From Chimonanthus salicifolius (Eukaryota; Streptophyta; Magnoliopsida; Laurales; Calycanthaceae), in assembly GCA_013350335.1 (NCBI GenBank), contig CM023539.1, positions 22,685,043 to 22,749,042 of the forward strand: a DNA stretch of 64,000 nucleotides, given 5' to 3'. Both the position numbers and the translations under genes were made by a program. Positions 61,330 to 64,000 of the stretch are shown here, in pieces. How positions within the stretch are numbered: position 1 is the first letter of the stretch; each line of letters starts with the position of its first letter. The notes under the pieces were generated by a model. The model ran no database searches, was not told the origin of the DNA, and saw only the letters and a list, made by a program, of their open reading frames with translations.

Positions 61330-62105
61330 CGGAGAAAAGAAGGGCGACAGGAAAGGAAATCCCGATTAGGCGAATTCCTGAAAGTCGCCCCGGCCATTAA
61401 ACCCAAACCATGGTATCATACTATCTATCATGCCGATCGGAATTTACTTCAAGTAAATGAATTTAGTGAAAAGTATAAAGAGAGACTGGCTCATACCTGG
61501 GTTGGCGTGGCCCGACTAGCTAACTCATTGGAAGCGGAAGTTAAGGAGTGGTTGCTGGCAACTTAGGGGTTTGATTTTCAGGTGGTGGTTCGAGGGTTAT
61601 CGCCTATCTTGTTCTGGATAGTTCTAGAAACGGAAGAGGACAGAAGGAGGTTCTCTATGGGCGGGTCACACATTGCTGATGGACCGTTGAAAAGGATTGA
61701 TTAATGCACTTAAGTTTTAGGGGCCTGCTGTTAGTGTAGACTGGGTTCTATTTTTTGGAGTTCCGTTGCATGTGTGCCGGAATGGAACACTTTAGAAATT
61801 AGGGGAATTGGTGGGGGATGGTGGAGGAACTAGATGATCGATGTCTACAGATGGAGGTGGTGGAGTTTGCAAGAATGAAGATAGTTCATGTTTTTGGCTC
61901 GGATATTCCTTTTGTGGTTGGATATAGGGGACATGTGTTTTCCTATAAGGACGGAGGTAGAGACTAGGGTAGTGGTGCCTATGGAAGAATTTCTTGCTGG
62001 TCGAGATGAGTCTCGGTTTGCTTTTTTTTTGCCCATCTCAGACGAAGAAGTGGTGGATGCTGAAGGTGGTGGTCGTCAACTGGGATTAGTACATAATAGC
62101 ATAAA
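61330..62105 (+). mobile_element. LINE-like ORF1 (DUF4283-type) remnant
   Basis: Plus-strand translation in shifting frames gives VDWVLFFGVPLHVCRNGTL, then after a stop KLGELVGDGG, and further on RTEVETRVVVPMEEFLAGRD. The pattern 'W V x x x G V P L H V W' followed by 'L G x L V G' is typical of the DUF4283 domain in plant LINE ORF1 and related proteins. Stops and frame changes show decay. No endonuclease or reverse transcriptase part was found. Assignment rests on pattern memory only. Confidence 0.45.
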
Positions 62106-62439
62106 AATTGATGTCAGTAGATATGGTTTATTACCTTCGTCCTTATCATATAATGACCCAAGTTTTAAGCTGATGAATCAACAAATCTGCTAATTGAACC
62201 CACCGATGGGTAAAATTCATGTAATTGATTAACAGTCAAGCAAGGATAAACCATCTTCTCACTTGAATGACCCACTGCATTATTATTTAATTAATAATTA
62301 GATTATAACTTGTGTGTTTTAATTAAAGATATCAGAATCCTTCTTACTCGTTCATATTACATTGATTTACAAATTTAAGTGCCCAGTTTTAACCCCATTA
62401 TAAGAGGGATCAATCCATTTTCATGCTAACTGGGCAAAT
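62106..62439. other. Intergenic, no recognised feature
   Basis: AT-rich sequence between the LINE-like remnant and the inverted copia piece. No gene or repeat end was recognised. Confidence 0.4.
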
Positions 62440-63420
62440 TAGCAGATACATGACAAATCTAAGAATAGTCTTTTTTTTTTTTTTAGGTAATCTAAGAATA
62501 GTCTATTGGCAAGTTGTTAATGAATTTTGCACTATTTGAAAGGTACATTGGATGTCGTGCTGATTTTGATAGGAATAACAATAAAAAACAATGTTATTAC
62601 GTATAGAGATTTCAACCATGCAAGTGATCTTGACAAAAGAAATCAACAATAGGCTATGTTTTCACATTTGCAAGTGGTCCCATTAGTTAGACGTTGATGC
62701 TGCAATTGACAATCAATTTATCTACTATAGAGGTAAAGTATATGACGGACACATAAACAGTTAAGGATGCCATTTGGGGGTTTGGTTGGTGGGTTTGGTT
62801 TTGGCACAAGATAAACCATGTGTCTCTCATGATAGTCGAAGTCCAGTATGCTTAGCAAAAAATCAAATTTATCATGGAAAAACAAAGCACATTGATTTCA
62901 GGTTTCACTATATAGAAGAAGTGATTTCACATATGATGTTATCCATTTAAGAAAATTCACACCAATGACAATATTGCAAGCATATTGATAAATCATTTTA
63001 TGTTGGCAAGTTCCAAGCATTATTGAAATTAGTCGATGATTGGTAAAAGCATTAGGCATTAGTAGGTATATGGAGAAAGAGTTGATGAGTATCTCATGGA
63101 GGCTATAACGAAGCTCTCACCAAGGTGGAGATTGTTAAAACTAGAAGTTATAATAGCAAGGTTGGTGCTTTGCAACCATCCCATGGGATAAGTTTTAGTT
63201 GGACAACAACTACTCACCAAGGTCGGGATTGTCAAAGTTAAAAGTTGTACTAGCAATTAAATAATATTATTTAATGATATTTCTCTCCAAAATTTTGGAG
63301 ATCCAAAGTTTATATAAGATAGGCTTAAATCCACAAATGTGACAACACATAAATTTGGGGTTTGTCCTTTAGGTCTCTCTGGAGAGTGGTTGAGAGAGCC
63401 TTTGTGAGAGTTCTTTGTAT
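62440..63420 (+). mobile_element. Inverted piece of the copia remnant
   Basis: This is the reverse complement of copy B 54531-53549 (and of the matching copy A part): RNase H C-terminal remnant ([20 protein letters not shown] near 62850), doubled polypurine tract AAGGTGGAGATTG at about 63121, LTR start TGTTAAAAC at 63133. It shares some variants with copy A (ACACATGG, TACGTAATAAC) rather than B. It ends inside the LTR at TTCTTTGTAT, directly joined to the ATPase piece. Confidence 0.85.
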
Positions 63421-63988
63421 ACCATAATAGGTGACCAATTGGCACTTGCTAAGGAAACTGGTCGACGGCTAGGAATGGGTACAAATATGTATCCATCTTC
63501 ATCTCTCTTGGGAGAAAACAAGGATGAGTCAATTGCAGCTTTACCAATCGATGAGCTTATTGAGAAAGCCGATGGTTTTGCTGGTGTCTTTCCTGGTAAA
63601 TTTTGTCACTCATTCTGTATGGTTTATGAATATATATCAATATGTTTATGCCCTATTCTATGTTTTTCTATAGAGCATAAGTATGAGATTGTGAAAAAAC
63701 TGCAAGCTAGAAAGCACATTTGTGGAATGACCAGAGATGGGGTCAATGATGCACCTGCATTAAAGAAGGCAGATATAGGAATTGCCGTGGCAGATGCACC
63801 AGATGCTGCTAGAAGTGCTTCCGACATAGTTCTAACACAACCAGGGTTGAGTGTAATTATTAGTGCTGTTTTAACAAGTCGTGCCATTTTCCAAAGAATG
63901 AAGAACTATACGGTAATTTTGCACTTTTACTTCCATTATACATTTTCATTTGCTCTTTTCCATGAGGCCCTCTCTTTGTTAATGTAGC
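63421..63988 (+). pseudogene. H+-ATPase fragment, copy C (exons 13-14 only)
   Basis: The segment matches copy B 52251-52818 almost base for base, from ACCATAATAG (intron 12 end) to TTAATGTAGC. It contains exon 13 (63431-63595), the intron between, and exon 14 (63674-63912). It carries the copy B markers [14 protein letters not shown] and TQPG plus one private change (LAIAK to LALAK). Because the intron is kept, it came from genomic DNA, not from an mRNA. No other exons adjoin it in the window, so it cannot code for a pump. Confidence 0.93.
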
Positions 63989-64000
63989 AAAGACATTTGG

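Overview
The window is nuclear DNA of a flowering plant. The evidence is a plasma-membrane H+-ATPase gene with 21 coding exons and GT-AG introns, an intronless gene for the chloroplast small subunit of isopropylmalate isomerase, AT-rich intergenic sequence, and heavy nesting of plant transposons (gypsy-type solo LTRs, copia and gypsy pol remnants, a LINE-like ORF1 remnant, a SINE, and hAT-, Harbinger- and Stowaway-like elements). I saw no tRNA, rRNA, CRISPR array or prokaryotic operon. I cannot name the species.

Layout. 1-9.85 kb: nested LTR sequences with no pol genes; two have readable ends. 9.85-11.6 kb: AT-rich spacer with a degenerate minisatellite. 11.7-31.4 kb: an apparently intact H+-ATPase gene of the AHA4/AHA11 clade (copy A, + strand, 962 codons). 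Its promoter and uORF-bearing leader lie at 11.7-13.5 kb, and its large introns hold a copia remnant, two MITEs inside a minisatellite and a SINE. 33.0-39.3 kb: an inverted-repeat-bounded, hAT-like unit carrying a nested solo LTR and a gene-like first exon. 40.2-42.8 kb: a Stowaway-like MITE and a solo LTR with a perfect 5-bp target duplication. 45.43-58.04 kb: a second copy of 12.6 kb of the ATPase locus (copy B). It lacks the promoter and the last six exons, and two small deletions shift its frame, so it is a pseudogene. 58.3-59.1 kb: LEUD, minus strand, convergent with copy B. 60.1-62.1 kb: gypsy reverse transcriptase/RNase H and LINE-like remnants. 62.4-64.0 kb: an inverted piece of the copia element fused to a third, 568-bp piece of the ATPase gene (copy C).

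Only two genes look functional. Copy A should encode the proton pump that energises the plasma membrane. LEUD should act in plastid leucine biosynthesis. They share no pathway; the window is mainly a record of segmental duplication, truncation and transposon insertion around a pump gene. The strongest observations are the doubly truncated, doubly frameshifted copy B; the Gly-to-Arg change in the invariant TGDGVND motif shared by copies B and C; and the chimeric copia/ATPase junction at 63420/63421. I found no convincing undescribed biological system.
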